Of a stretch of 64,000 nucleotides of DNA, positions 1 through 12,524 are shown piece by piece. Under the pieces are notes generated by a model. It made no database searches, was not told the DNA's origin, and saw only the letters and a program-made list of their open reading frames with translations. Position numbers and translations under genes: made by a program. Source of the stretch: Apiospora phragmitis (taxonomy: Eukaryota; Ascomycota; Sordariomycetes; Amphisphaeriales; Apiosporaceae); the NCBI GenBank assembly GCA_038363925.1, contig JAQQWL010000013.1, forward strand, positions 2,232,001 through 2,296,000, given 5' to 3'. The stretch's first letter is position 1; the number at the start of each line of letters is the position of its first letter.

Positions 1-236
1 GAACAGATGCGCTCTGGCCCTGGTGGTCGCAGCCACTTTTGCCAACGCCGTTGATCCAAGTCCCGAGATTCGCAAGAAGTGGGACGACAAGTGTAAAGCC
101 AGTAAGTGCTCCTTCAAAACAGAATGCGGTGGGACCAGCTAACGTTTCCTTTGCCAGAGTCGGGCCAGATGTACTGTACGTTACCTTCTCGCGTAAAGCC
201 TGTCGTCGCAGGATTCATACTAATACTGACCAGATA

Positions 237-3200
237 AGCTAAAGCACCCCTCCACGGACCACCCCTTTACGGACCACCGCGTTTCGCTTTATAAACGCGT
301 TAGACTTTTAAATAATAATATAGATTTCTCTTACTACTTTTACCTTTTAATTATATATATTATTATTATTTTATTCGTTTTTTTTAGTTATTTCTTTATA
401 TCGTCGTTTAATATTTAAAGACGCGCGTAAGCTGCGATACATGACGTAAAGCTCGGACTAGGTGTTTACGAAGCCGTCCGTAAATAGGATACTAACCGAT
501 CCTATGTTATGCGGCGCTTAGCCGGTATACCGACGCGATAAGAGCTAAATAAGGACCGGCAGGTATTATTACTATTTTTTAAGACTTAATTAGCGAATTA
601 AGCTATCGGTTAAGCTAGATTAAGCTTTGCGCTAACGCTTATTAAATTTAAATATATAGTTTAACGGATATTAAACGCTTTCGAGGCGTTTTATACGCTA
701 AGGTAATATTAATATATTAGATTTTTAATTATAAACGAGTTTATTAAAACTATTAAGTTTAAAATAATTAATTATAACCGCGTTAATAAAATAATTAACG
801 TATCTTATAAACGAATATTTTATATAAACGAATGTCTTATTCTTTTACACTTTTTTTAATAAAATATAAATTAATTTTACCATAACGTATTTAATATATT
901 AAAATTAATCGGAATTTTTATCTTTAAATACTTCTATATTATTCTAATAAGTACGCGTATTATACTCGGGCTCTCCGTAAATTTTATAACGTTATAAGCG
1001 TGTTTTAAACGTTTTCGTATAACTATTTTTTCGACGCGATTCGTTTTATAATTATTTATTAACGTCTTTTTAAAATTATAAGTTTTTTTTAGTTTATATA
1101 TAAAATAATTTTTTATTTTATAGCCGTTTCTTTTTCGTATAACGGCGCCGGCTAAATATTTTATTTACTTTTCGAAGTATCGCATACTTACTTTTTAAAA
1201 AAATAACTCGGTATATAATATACGTTATAGCTTTTATAATTTAATTAAAATTAATTAAAATAAACGTCGGAAAATTATTTTAATACTATACGATACGGTT
1301 TCGAACGTATTCGGTTTAGGATTAAGCTTTAATCAGGTTATTTAAAGTTTTTAATTCTTAAAGAATAAATAGGCCGAAAAACGTCCCCGGAAGTATTAAA
1401 ATACGTAGCTTTATATTTAATTATAAAATAATATATTCCGGATTATATAAAACGAGTCCTATTTTTTAAAAGCTTCTTTATATATTTAAAACGGTGAAAA
1501 TCGCTTAAAACGCTTTTAAAAACGTTAATAAAAAATCCTCCTTTAAAATATAAATAATATACGCCCGTATAAAATATTTAATTTCTTTCCTATACGCCTT
1601 TTTTAATATATAAAAACAGCCGATATTAAAAAGTTAAAGCTTATATAATAAATAAAAAAATATATAAAATATAATAATCGAGTTCTTTTTATAATAAAGC
1701 TCGAAAGCTATTAAATAATAGCTTTCGTAACTATTTAAGATTAAAAAGTAATAACAACCCTTTATATAAGACTTAATATATTAATTAAAATATCGAATCT
1801 AATCCTCGCCTCTTTTATTCGTAGTCCAGCCATTTTTAATAACTACGATCACCTAGTCCTTTAATAATAAGCTATTTTCGTATTAAGAAGAGAAGTACGT
1901 TTTCCTAGTAAAAATAATATACGGAGGGATAGCGTAACCGTGTAATCTAATACCTTAAATAATTATAACCTATTCCCGGTTCCTTTACTATATTATTTTA
2001 AGCCTTCCGTATTAATCAGAGATAGTTACGATTATTTTAAACGAGATTTAGTTTATAAAAAAGCCGGTTTCGTCGAAGTTATAAATATCCTTTTTTTAGA
2101 TCCCGTATTTATAAATTATATTTTATACGAAAATAAACTATACGTAATACGCATCAAGATCTTTATAAAAAACTTTTTAATAATCGATTCTTCGGTTAAA
2201 ACGCGTCCAGAAGTCTAATTATCGTCGTATAAAATTAAAAGCTTAATTAATACCGACACTTCCCGCGTTACATAAACTAAATAATTAATTCGTTATATCT
2301 TTTATATTATTTAACCGGGAAAAAAACGATCGCGTATTTAAATTAATAATATATCAAGTAATCGCATTTTTTAAAAATTTAAAAGCTTTCGAAAATTCGT
2401 AAATATTTCGCGTCGTATAGGTTAACTATTTCGTTTACGTTATAAAGTTTTCGATAAAATATAATAAATTAATATAACTTTTTATACATTTAAAATTAAA
2501 TCTTCTTAAAACGCTTAAAATATTAGAATTATATTACTTTTTTTCTAAAGTTATAATATTTTCGGACGTAAAAGAATATAAAAAAAGGTTAAAGCTATAA
2601 GGAAATTTATAAAAGTGGGATATTCGCTTATATAAGATATTCGCTTATAGGATACGTTATCGTTAATATTAATATTTTTTTCGATAGATTTAATACCCGG
2701 AGCTAGTTAATATTTTTTTTAAACGCTTTTATAATACCGACGAAATAGGTATCGGTTAAGGCGTTAGCGGTGACCACTAAGTAGTTACCGAAGCTATTAA
2801 TTATCAAGCTTTTAAAAAAAATGTCGAAAAAGGGGAATAAATTATTACCCTAGAGTATATAAGCTGTAATAGGGTAGCCCTTCCGCCGCTAGTTATTTTT
2901 AAAGGGGCCGATATTTAAAGCTAGTGGTTTCTAGACTAAGATAGTTATTTTTAAGATGATTAGCGGTTTAAAGTATCGCTTAAAAGGTAGATTAATAATT
3001 TTATAATATTAGATTAAATTTAAGATATTTTTATTCCTTATATTTAGTTTCGTTACGATAATAAATAAGTCGTTTTAATTTATAACGGCCATAATTTATA
3101 TATAAACGAAAATCTTTTATAACTTTATTTTATTAATAAAATATAAGTTATTTTTTATAAATTATATTATAATTATATTATATAAGTTTTAAATATAGGG

Positions 3201-4029
3201 GTTTTCGAGCTATTAAAAAAAAGCTAAAGATTTTTTTAAAAGTATATTTAAACGTAGTTTTTAAATTTAAGCTTATTAAATTAAATACATTAAAAATATA
3301 CCGCTAGGCTAGGATAAACGTTTTAACTCTTTCGACGATGTAAAATGTTTAAAAAATAGCTAGGATTTATTCGCGGGATCGATCCAAACCTTTATTATCG
3401 AAATATATTATCCTAAAGGATAAAAGTGTCGCTTAACTATATCTAAAGCTACCCCCAGTAATTAATAAAGAATTAACGTTTAATTTCGTTACCGAATTAA
3501 TTTTAACGCTTATTAAAACACTTTTTAATAATTAAGTATGAAGAAATAATAATTAAAAACTAGCCCCTATAAACTTTATTTTTAACCTTTTTTTTAAAAA
3601 CTCTTTACTCGTAAAACTAACAAGGCCCTTAACGAATAAATTAATATAATCGCGAGCTTCGAAGCTTAAATTAATTATTTTAAGCTAAACTTAGTAAAAA
3701 AACTATTAAAATACGTTAAAAAGTAAAAATCGTACCGGGATAGCGATTTATTCGTATAACTAATATATAACGGGCTAAGCGGAGGTTAAAAAGTAGGGTT
3801 AAATTTAAAAACGAATTTATCGATATTAAGGTATTAAGTAGGCCATAAAACGATATAAAGGGAATAAAAAACGATAGAATAGAAATAGAGGATTATATTA
3901 TTGTTAAGAATATTAAAAAATAGTATATCCTAACTGATTTTAGCTATAAAAATAACTTTGAATTAAAAGGATATGTTTAATAGGTTTTCTGGTCCGCGAA
4001 GGGGTGGTACATGGAGGGGTGCTTTAGCT
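237..4029 (+). mobile_element. pogo-A copy 1: RIP-degraded Tc1/mariner (pogo-like) DNA transposon, carrying a nested pogo-B
   Basis: The terminal inverted repeats begin AGCTAAAGCACCCCTCC at the left and end with the reverse complement at 4029, flanked by TA at 235-236 and 4030-4031. Without the nested element the core is about 1.93 kb, a normal Fot1/pogo size. The plus strand still shows pieces of a DDE_1 transposase despite many stops: a D-E-x-G-I box near 2739, V-V-T-E-A-I near 2775, and A-L-P-P-L-V-I-F-K-G near 2880-2910. Almost every stop fits TGG to TAG/TAA or CAA/CAG to TAA/TAG, as RIP produces. The outermost roughly 40 bp keep CpA/TpG and match between ends, so RIP has spared the edges. 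The element is not autonomous in this state. Confidence 0.85.
798..2657 (-). mobile_element. pogo-B copy 1, 1860 bp, RIP-degraded, inside pogo-A copy 1
   Basis: The ends are ACGTATC...GATACGT with TA at 796-797 and 2658-2659. The left and right termini are inverted copies of a tandem GCGAATATC-type motif (AAGCGAATATCxxATATAAGCGAAT). The minus strand retains a recognisable pogo/DDE_1 transposase skeleton: an F-W-T-R-F-N-R-R-I-D-Y block, then K-Y-G-I, then D-I-Y-N-F-D-E-T-G-F (about 2055-2110), and a G-Y-A-I-P-P-Y-I-I-F block near 1900-1950. It is full of RIP-type stops. This family recurs at the same length elsewhere in the window. Confidence 0.8.
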
Positions 4030-6119
4030 TATGGTGTTTGATACCAATGGCCGTTAGTATAAACCTTGAAGAATGCCGCGTGCGTCGATGCTAACATGTC
4101 ACAAGAGCCTACGGGAATCTGCAAAGCTCCCGGGTACAAGGGATGTTACTGGGGTCCCTACAAAGACCCCAAGACCGGCCAGGACGGATGCTGTGAGAAA
4201 GGAAATGTGAGAACCGCGATATTCGTTTAAACTTACTTCGCTCCCTTCTGACAGAAACCGCAGGGCGTCTTCTCCACGGACCCCCTCGCCACTCTCGAAG
4301 GAGGCTGCTGCCTCGATCCTAAGAAGTACAGTTACGACACCAATGCGCAAAAGGGAGGCTGCTGCCCGCCCGACACTCACCTGACCTGGGACCTGTCGTA
4401 CCAACCCACCACCCAGCTTGGACTGTGCTGCCCTCCCGAGCAGGTCACGAGCACCGACCGGGCTACTGGGCAGAACCATTGCTGCCCGCCCGGTCTCACG
4501 CACTCGTCTCACCTTGCAAGCGGCCAGGGCGAGTGCTGTGAGCCGGGGAAGAGCTTCAGCTTCGACGAGGCCGCTCAGAAGGGAGACTGCTGCGATGCTG
4601 GCAAAGAGTATAAAGTAGATCCGGTCACCGGCAAAGGGGGTTGCTGTGGCGCCGGCGTGGCCTTAAAGTGCGACTGCAGCTGCGAGTAAGTAGCGTACAG
4701 ATCCTATAAGAGGATTATCATGTCCACTAACTATGCCAGTGCTCCTCGCCCAGTTGACCCCGACCCAAAGGAGCCGGAACCCAAGGAACCCGAGACCAAG
4801 GAGCCCGAGCCAACAGAGCCTGTCAACCCTCCCGTCATCGATCCACCTACAACTTGCCCTGGAGTCGACGGTCGTCACATCACGGTGGACGGCGTCGAGT
4901 ACGAGGTTCAGTGCAATCGCGGTAAGCTAAAGCACCCCTCACGGGCCACCGCGTTTTACCCCACGAACGCGTCTTTTTACTGTACATCCTAACTAGAAGA
5001 CTCTTTAATTTAATTATTACCTTTTATTTTTTAAAATAATTATTACCTTTATTTTTCTCGTTTATTTTCACTCTTTATAACGATATCTTTATTTAATATT
5101 TAAAAGCGTGTATAAATTATCGTGCGTAACGTAAAGTTTAAAGCAGTTATTCGCGAATCCACTCGTAAATAATTAATCCCCCGATCGTATATTTAACGCC
5201 GTCTCGCCGGTATACTTATTAAAAATAAGTTTAATAAAAATTAATAAGTTTTATTATTATTTTTAAAAAACGAATTAATATATTAAATTATTAATTAAGC
5301 TAAGTTAAGCTTTATATTAATATTAATTAAGTTTAAGTTTATAATTTAATAAATATTAAACGCTTTTAAAGCTTCTTATATTTTGAAATAATAATAATAT
5401 ACTCGTTTATTAATTAAAAACGAATTTATTAAAACTATAAAATCGAAAATAATTAATTATAACCGGGTTAATAAAGTTATAATAATAAATATTAACGTTT
5501 TTTTTAATAAACATAATATTTTAAAGCTAATTAATATTTTTTTTTAAACGTTTTTATAATATTAACGAAATAAGTATCGATTAAAGCGTTAGCTTTAATT
5601 ATTAAGTAATGATTAAAGCTATTACCTATTTAGCCTTTAAAAAAAACGTCGAAAAAGGGGAATAGATTACTACTTTAAAATATATAAGCTATAATAAGGT
5701 AGCCCTCCCGCCGCTAATTATTATTAAAGGGGCCGACGTTTAAAATTAATAGTTTTTAAACTAAAACGGCTATTTTTAAAATAATTAACGGTTTAAAGCG
5801 TTACTTAAAAAATAGACTAACTAATCTTATAAGCGAATATCTTATATAAGCGAATATTTTATTTTTTTATACCTTTTCTAATAGAAAGTAAATTAATTTT
5901 ACCATAATATATTTAATATATTAAAATTAATTAGAATCTTTATTTTTAAAGACTTTTATATTATTTTAATAAGTACGCGTATTATACCTAAGTTCTCTAC
6001 AGATTCTATAGCGTTATAAGCGTGTCTTAAACGTTCTTATATAACTACTCTTTCGACGCGATTTATTTTATAACTGTTTATTAATATCCTTTTAAAACTA
6101 TAGGTTTTTTTTTAACTTA

Positions 6120-8544
6120 ACGTATCTTATAAACGAATATCTTATATAAGCGAATGTCTTATTTTTTTATACCTTTTTCGATAAAATATAAGTTAATTTT
6201 ACCACAACGTATTTAATATATTAAAATTAATCGGAATCCTTATCTCTAGATACTTCTATATCATTTTAATAAGTACGCGTATTATGCCCGGGCTCTCCGC
6301 AGATTCTATAGCTTTATAAACGTGTCTTAAACGTCCTTGTACGACCACTCCTCCGACGCGATTTGTTTTATAACTATTTATTAATAACGTATCCCATAAA
6401 CGAATATCTCACACAAGCGAATGTCCTACTTTCACAAATTTCCTTATAGCCTTAACCTTTTTTTATGTTTTTTTATATCCGAAAATGTTATAACTTTAAA
6501 AAGAGAGTAATATAATTCTAGCGCTTTAAACGATTTAAAAAGACTTAACTTTAAACGTACGAAAGGTTATATTAATTTATTACGTTTTATTAAAAACTTT
6601 ATAGCGTAGACGAAATAATTAACCTATACGACGCGAAATATTTACGAATTTTTAAAAGCTTTTAAATTTCAAAAAAATGCGATTATTCGATATATTATTA
6701 ATTTAAATACGCGATCGTTTTTTTCCCGGTTAAATAGTATAAAAAATATAACGAATTAATTTCTTAATTTACGCGACACGAGACGCGTCGACGTTAATTA
6801 GGCTTTTAATTTCGTATAACGATAACTAAACCTCCGGACGCGTTTTAATCGAAAAATCGATTATTAAAAAGTTTTTTATAAAAATTTCGACGCGTATCGC
6901 GCGTAATTTATTTTCGTATAAAATATAATTTATAAATACGAAATTTAAAAAGAGAATATTTATAATTTTAATAAAACCGGCTTTTTTATAAATTAAATCT
7001 CGTTCGAAATAGTTATAATTATTTTTAATTAATACGGAAAGCTTAAAATAATATAGTAAAAGAATTAGGAATAGGTTATAATTATTTAAAGTATTGGATT
7101 ACACGGTTACGTTATCTCTTTATATATTATTTTTACCGGGAAAACGTACTACTCTTCTTAATACGAAAACAGCTTATTATTAAAGGATTAAATAATCGTA
7201 ATTATTAAAAATAACTAAATTATAAATAAAAGAAATAAGGATTAAATTCGATATTTTAATTAATATATTAAATTTTATATAAAAGATTATTATTGCCTCT
7301 TAATTTTAAACGGCTACGAAAGCTATTATTTAATAATTTTCGAGCTTTATTATAAAAAAAACTCGATTATTATACTTTATATATTTTTTTATTCGTTATA
7401 TAACTTTTAGTCTTTTAATATCGGCTATTTCTATATATTAAAAAGGGCGTACGGAAAAGAAATTAAATATTTTATACTAGTATATATTACTTATATTTTA
7501 TAGGAGGACTTTTTATTAACGTTTTTAAAAGCGTTTTAAGCGATTTTTACCGTTTCGAATATATAAAGAGGCTTTTAAAAAATAAGACTCGTTTTATATA
7601 ATCCGGAATATATTATTTTATAACTAAATATAAAACTACGTATTTTAATACTTCTAGGGATATTTTCCGGCCTATTTATTCCTTAAGAATTAAAAACTTT
7701 AAATAACCCGATTAAAATTTAATCCTAAACCGAATACGTTCGAAACCGTATTATACGATATTAAAATAACTTTTTAATATTTATTTTAATTAGTTTTAAT
7801 TAAATTATAAAAACTATAATATATATTATATACCGAATTATTTTTTTAAAAAGGAAGAATATAATATTTTAAAAAGTAAATAAAATATTTAGCCGGCGCC
7901 GCCGTACGAAAAAGAAACGGCTATAGAATAAAAAATTATTGCGTATATAAGCTAAAAAAACTTATAATTTTAAAAAGATATTAATAAATAGTTATAAAAC
8001 GAATCGCGTCGGAGAAATAATTATATAAAGATATTTAGAACACGTTTATAACGTTATAAATTTTGTGGAGAGCCCGGGTATAATATGCGTACTTATTAGA
8101 ATAATATAGAAGTATTTAGAGATAAGGATTCCGATTAATTTTAATATATTAAATACGTTATAATAAAATTAATTTATATTTTATTAAAAAAGGTATAAAA
8201 GAATAAGATATTCGCTTATATAAGATATTCGCTTGTAGGATACGTTAAGCTAAAAAAGACTTATAGTTTTAAAAAGACATTAATAAATAATTATAAGACA
8301 AATCGCGTTAGAGGAGTGGTCGTACAAGGATGTTTAGGATACGCTTATAACGTTATAAAATCTACGGAGAACCCGGATATAATACGCGTACTTATTAAAA
8401 TAATATAGAAATATTTAAAAATAAGGATTTCGATTAATTTTAATATATTAAATACGTTATAGTAAAATTAATTTATATTTTATTAAAAGGGGTGTAAAAG
8501 AATGAGACATTCGCTTGTGTGAGATATTCGCTTGTGGGATACGT
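6120..8544. mobile_element. pogo-B foldback derivative with an inserted full-length pogo-B
   Basis: The left arm (6120-6386) is the first 267 bp of pogo-B in forward orientation. The right arm (8248-8544) is about 297 bp of the same terminus in inverse orientation, ending GATACGT. Both arms therefore come from the same end of the family and no transposase body belongs to it. The flanks are TA (6118-6119) and a mutated CA (8545-8546). A complete pogo-B (6387-8245) splits it. Confidence 0.6.
6387..8245 (+). mobile_element. pogo-B copy 3, 1859 bp, opposite orientation
   Basis: It runs from ACGTATCCC to GATACGT with TA at 6385-6386 and 8246-8247. The coding remnant is on the plus strand, with the N-F-D/N-E-T-G-like region near 6955-6990 and many TAG/TAA codons. 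It is the youngest layer of this stack, because it interrupts the foldback derivative, which itself interrupts copy 2. Confidence 0.75.
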
Positions 8545-10455
8545 CATCTTTTTAAAAACTACAGGTCTTTTCTAACTTATATACGAAATAATCCTCTATC
8601 TTATAACCGTTACATTTTTATACGGCGGCGCCGGCTAAATATTTTATTCGCCTCTCGTAATACGGTTACCTTATCTTTTAATAAAGCGAGCCGGTGTATA
8701 ACCTGCGTTATACTTTTCGTAATCTAGTTAAGCCTAGTTAAAATTAATATCGGAGAGCTATTTTAATATTACGCGATTCGATTTCTAAAGTACTCGGTTT
8801 AAGATTAGGCTTTAATTAAATTATTTAAAGTTTTTAATTCCTAGGGTATAAATAGGCCGAAAGAGGTCGCCGGAAGCGTCGGCGTACGTAGCTTTATATC
8901 TAATTATAAAATAATATATTCCGAATTATACGGTATAAATCCTGCCCCTCGGATACCTCCCTAAATATTTAAAACGATAAAAGTTGCTTAAAACGCTTCT
9001 AAGAATGCTAGTAAGAAGTCCTCCTTTAAAATATAAATAATATGCGCCCGTATAAAACGCTCGATTTCTTTCTTATATAACCTTTTTAACGTATAAAAAT
9101 AGCCGATATTAAAAAGTTAAAGTTTATATAATAAATAAAAAAATATATAAAGTATAATAATCGAGTTCTTTTTATAATAAAGCTCGAAAATTATCGAGTA
9201 ATAACTTTTGTAACTATTTAAAACTAAGAGGTAATAACGACTTTTTATATAAAACTTAATATATTAATTAAAACATCGAATTTAGTTCTCGCCTTTTTTA
9301 TTCGTAATTTAACTATTTTTAATAACTACGATTACCTAGTCCTTCGGTAATAAGCTATTTTCGTATTAAGAAAAAAGGTGCGTTTTCCCGGTAAAGATAA
9401 TATATAAAAGGATAGCGTAACCGTATAATCCAACACCTTAAATAATTATAACTTATTCTTAATTTTTTTATTATATTAGCTTAAACTTTCCGTATTAATT
9501 AGAAATAGTTACGATTATTTCGAACGAGATTTAGTTTATAAAAAAGCCGGTTTTATCGAAATTATAAATATCCTTCTTTTAAATCCCGTACTTATAAATT
9601 ATATTCCGTACGAGGGTAAACTATGCGCGATACGCGTCGAGATCTTTATAAAAAACTTTTTAATAATCGATTCTTTAGTTAAAACGCGTCCGGAGGTTTA
9701 GTTATTATAGTATAAAATTAAAAGCTTAATTAACGCCGACACCTCTCGCGTTATATAAATTAAATAATTAATTCGCTATATCTTTTATATTATTTAATCG
9801 GGGAAAAAACAATCGCATTTTTAAATTAATAATATATCAAATAATCGTATTTTTTTTAAAAATTTAAAAACTTTCGAAAATTCGTAAATATTTCGCGTTA
9901 TATAAATTAATTATTTCGTTTACGCTATAAAGTTTTTAATAAAACGTAATAAATTAATATAGCCTTTTATACGCTTAAAATTAAATCTTTTTAAAACGTT
10001 TAAAATATTAAAATTATATTCCTCTTTTTTTAAAGTTATAATATTTTCGGACGTAAAATAATATAAAAAAAGGTTAAAGCTATAAAGAAATTTATAAAAA
10101 TAAAATATTTACTTATATAAAATACTTGCTTATAAGATACGTTAATAACATTATAGTTTTAAATTAAATTTAAAATATTTTTATTCTTTATATATAATCT
10201 CGTTATAATAATAAATAAGTCGTTTTAATTTATAATAAATTTAAATTATATATAATTAATCTTTTATAAATTATACTATAATTATATAATATAGGTTTTA
10301 AATATAAAAGTCTTCGGCTTATTAAAAAAAAGGTTAAAAATTATTTTAAAAAAGTACTTAAATACGGTTTTTAAATTAAAACTTACGAAAATAACTATAT
10401 TAAAAATATACCGCTAAATTAAAATTAATATATTAATTTTTTTTATAATTAAAAA

Positions 10456-12524
10456 TATTAAAACAGCAGGAACTAAGGTTTTTTATATTAACGTATCCCA
10501 CAAGCGAATATCATATATAAGCGAATGTCCCATTCTTTTATACCCTTTGTAATAAAATATAAATTAATTTTATTATAATGTATTTAATATATTAAAATTA
10601 ATCGGAATCTTTATTTTTAGATACTTCTATATTATTTTAATAAGTATAGGTATTATACCCGGGCTCTCCGTAGATTTTATAGTATTATATGCGTATTTTA
10701 AATATCCTTGTATAATTATTTCTTTAACGCGATTCGTTTTATAACTATTTATTAATATCTTTTTAAAACTATAGGTTTTTTTTAATTTATATATAAAGTG
10801 ATCCTTTATTTTATAGCCGTTTTTTTTCGTACGGCGGCGCCGGCTAAATATCTTATTTATTTTTCGAAATATCGCGTTCTTACTTTTTAAAAGAGTAACT
10901 CGGTATATAATATACGTTATAGCTTTTATAATTTAATTAAAATTAATTAAAATAAATATCGAAAAATTATTTTAATACCGTACGATACGGTTTCGAACGT
11001 ATTCGGTTTAGGATTAAGCTTTAATCGGGTTATTTTAAGTTTTTAATTCTTAAAGAATAAATAGGCCGGAAAATGTCCCCGGAAGTATTAAAATATGTAA
11101 CTTTATATTTAATTATAAAATAATATGTTTTAAATTATATAAGACGAGTCCTGTTTTTTAAAAGCCTTTTCGTATATTTGAAACGGTAAAAGTCGCCTAG
11201 AACGCTTTTAAAAACGCTAATAAGAAGTCTTCTTTTAAGATATAAATAATATACGCCCGTATAAAATATTTAATTTCTTTCCCGTACGCTTTTTTTAATA
11301 TACGAAAACAGCTAATATTAAAAGGTTAAAACTTATATAATAAATAAGAAGGTATATAAAGTATAATAATCGAGTTCTTTTTATAATAAAGTTCGAAAGT
11401 TATTAAGTAATAACTTTCGTAACTATTTAAAATTAAAAAGCGATAACGACCTTTTGTACGAGACTTAGTATATTAATTAAAGTATTAAATCTAGTTTTCG
11501 CCTTTTTTATTTATAGTTTAATTATTTTTAATAATTACGATTACTTAGTCTTTTAGTAATAGGCTGTTTTCGTATTAAGAAGAGAAGTGTATTTTTTTAA
11601 TAAAAATAATATACGGAGGGATGGCGTAACCGTGTAATTTAATACTTTAAATAATTATAATCTATTCCCGGTTCTTTTATTATATTATTTTAAATTTTCC
11701 GCGTTAATCAGAGGTGGTTATAACTATTTCGAACGAAATTTAACCTATAAAAAAGCCGGTCTTATCGAAATTATAAATATCCTCTTTTTAGATCCCGTAT
11801 TTATAAATTATATTCCGTACGTAGGTAAACCACGCGCGATACGCGTCGGGATCTTTATAAAAGACTTTTTAATAATCGATTCTTCGGTTAAAACGCGTCC
11901 GGAGGTCTAGTTATTATTGTACGAAATTAAAGGCTTAATTAATATTAACGCGTCCCGCGTCGCGTAAACTAAATAATCGATTCGTTATATCTTTTATATT
12001 ATTTAACCGGGGAAGAAACGATCGCGTATTTAAATTAATAATATATTAAATAATCGTATTTTTTTTAAAATTTAAAAACTGTTAAAAATTTATAAATATT
12101 TCGTATTATATAAATTAATTATTTCGTTTACGTTATAAAGTTTTTAATAAGACGTAATAAATTAATATAGCTTTTTATATATTTAAAATTAAATCTTTTT
12201 ATAGCGTTTAAAATATTAAAATTATATTACTTTTTTTTTAAAGTTATAACATTTTTAGACGTAAAAGAATATAAAAAAAGGTTAAGGTTATAAGGAAATT
12301 TATAAAAGTGGGACATTCGTTTATGTAGGATATTCGCTTATAAGATACGTTATTTTAAAAAAGGTGCTACGTACCTATTCGCACGAACCCCTTTCCTATT
12401 TTATTAAGAGGGGTATACGATACCCTTCGTAACTAGTATTAGAAATAAATATAAATAATAAAATAAAAACGATTAAACCTTGATTAAAACCGGAATTATC
12501 GTATATACGAAAGCTTATTTAATA
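10456..12524 (+). repeat. 5' LTR of the copia-like element, split by pogo-B
   Basis: It comprises 35 bp (10456-10490) plus 172 bp (12353-12524), which together equal the 207 bp of the 3' LTR. Shared landmarks are an AAGAGGGGTATACGATACC block and the terminal TTTAATA. Confidence 0.75.
10491..12350 (-). mobile_element. pogo-B copy 4, 1860 bp, inserted in the 5' LTR
   Basis: It runs from ACGTATCCC to GATACGT with TA at 10489-10490 and 12351-12352. The transposase remnant is on the minus strand, with the D-E-T-G-like region around 11750-11790. Removing it and one TA restores the LTR length exactly. Confidence 0.8.

Larger units (their letters stand above)
2..4924 (+). pseudogene. Cys-doublet secreted protein with PAN/Apple-like C-terminus, 5' part (transposon-split, start outside window)
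   Basis: Reading starts inside a hydrophobic signal-peptide-like stretch (ALALVVAATFANA), so the start codon lies left of the window. My exon model is 2-101, 158-192, 4108-4206, 4255-4685 and 4740-4924, continuing at 19110. Intron 193-4107 contains pogo-A copy 1. Exons 3-4 hold eight CC doublets spaced 18-24 residues apart, with a loose unit CC-x-P-G-x(3)-[YF]-x(2)-D-x(4)-G-x-G-x-CC. Exon 5 gives a P-K-E-P repeat hinge and then the start of a PAN/Apple-like domain (CPGVDGRHITVDG, YEVQC). The protein is probably extracellular or wall-associated; no function is known to me. Pogo-A copy 2 enters the coding exon after C-N-R-G, so this allele should be truncated or null. GC content and reading frame outside the elements are intact, with no RIP spill-over. 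Exon 2 and the 193 donor are the least certain parts. Confidence 0.6.
5822..10142 (-). mobile_element. pogo-B copy 2, split by further pogo-B insertions
   Basis: The left end around 5822 carries the tandem AAGCGAATATC motif; the first bases of the terminus are degraded, so this edge is uncertain by a few bases. The right end is GATACGT at 10142, followed by TA. The element reads to about 6117, is interrupted by 6120-8544, and resumes near 8547. Its transposase remnant is on the minus strand (the D-E-T-G-F-containing block lies around 9540-9600), heavily RIP-mutated. Confidence 0.7.

Noticed and set aside
237..4029. AT-rich blocks as a centromere or mitochondrial insertion
   Set aside because: TIRs, LTRs, TA and 5-bp duplications and eroded DDE/RT motifs explain them as RIP-mutated transposons.
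4720..4992. Separate 90-aa Pro/Glu-rich gene
   Set aside because: It is exon 5 of the split Cys-doublet gene; its apparent ATG lies in the intron and its end runs into the transposon.
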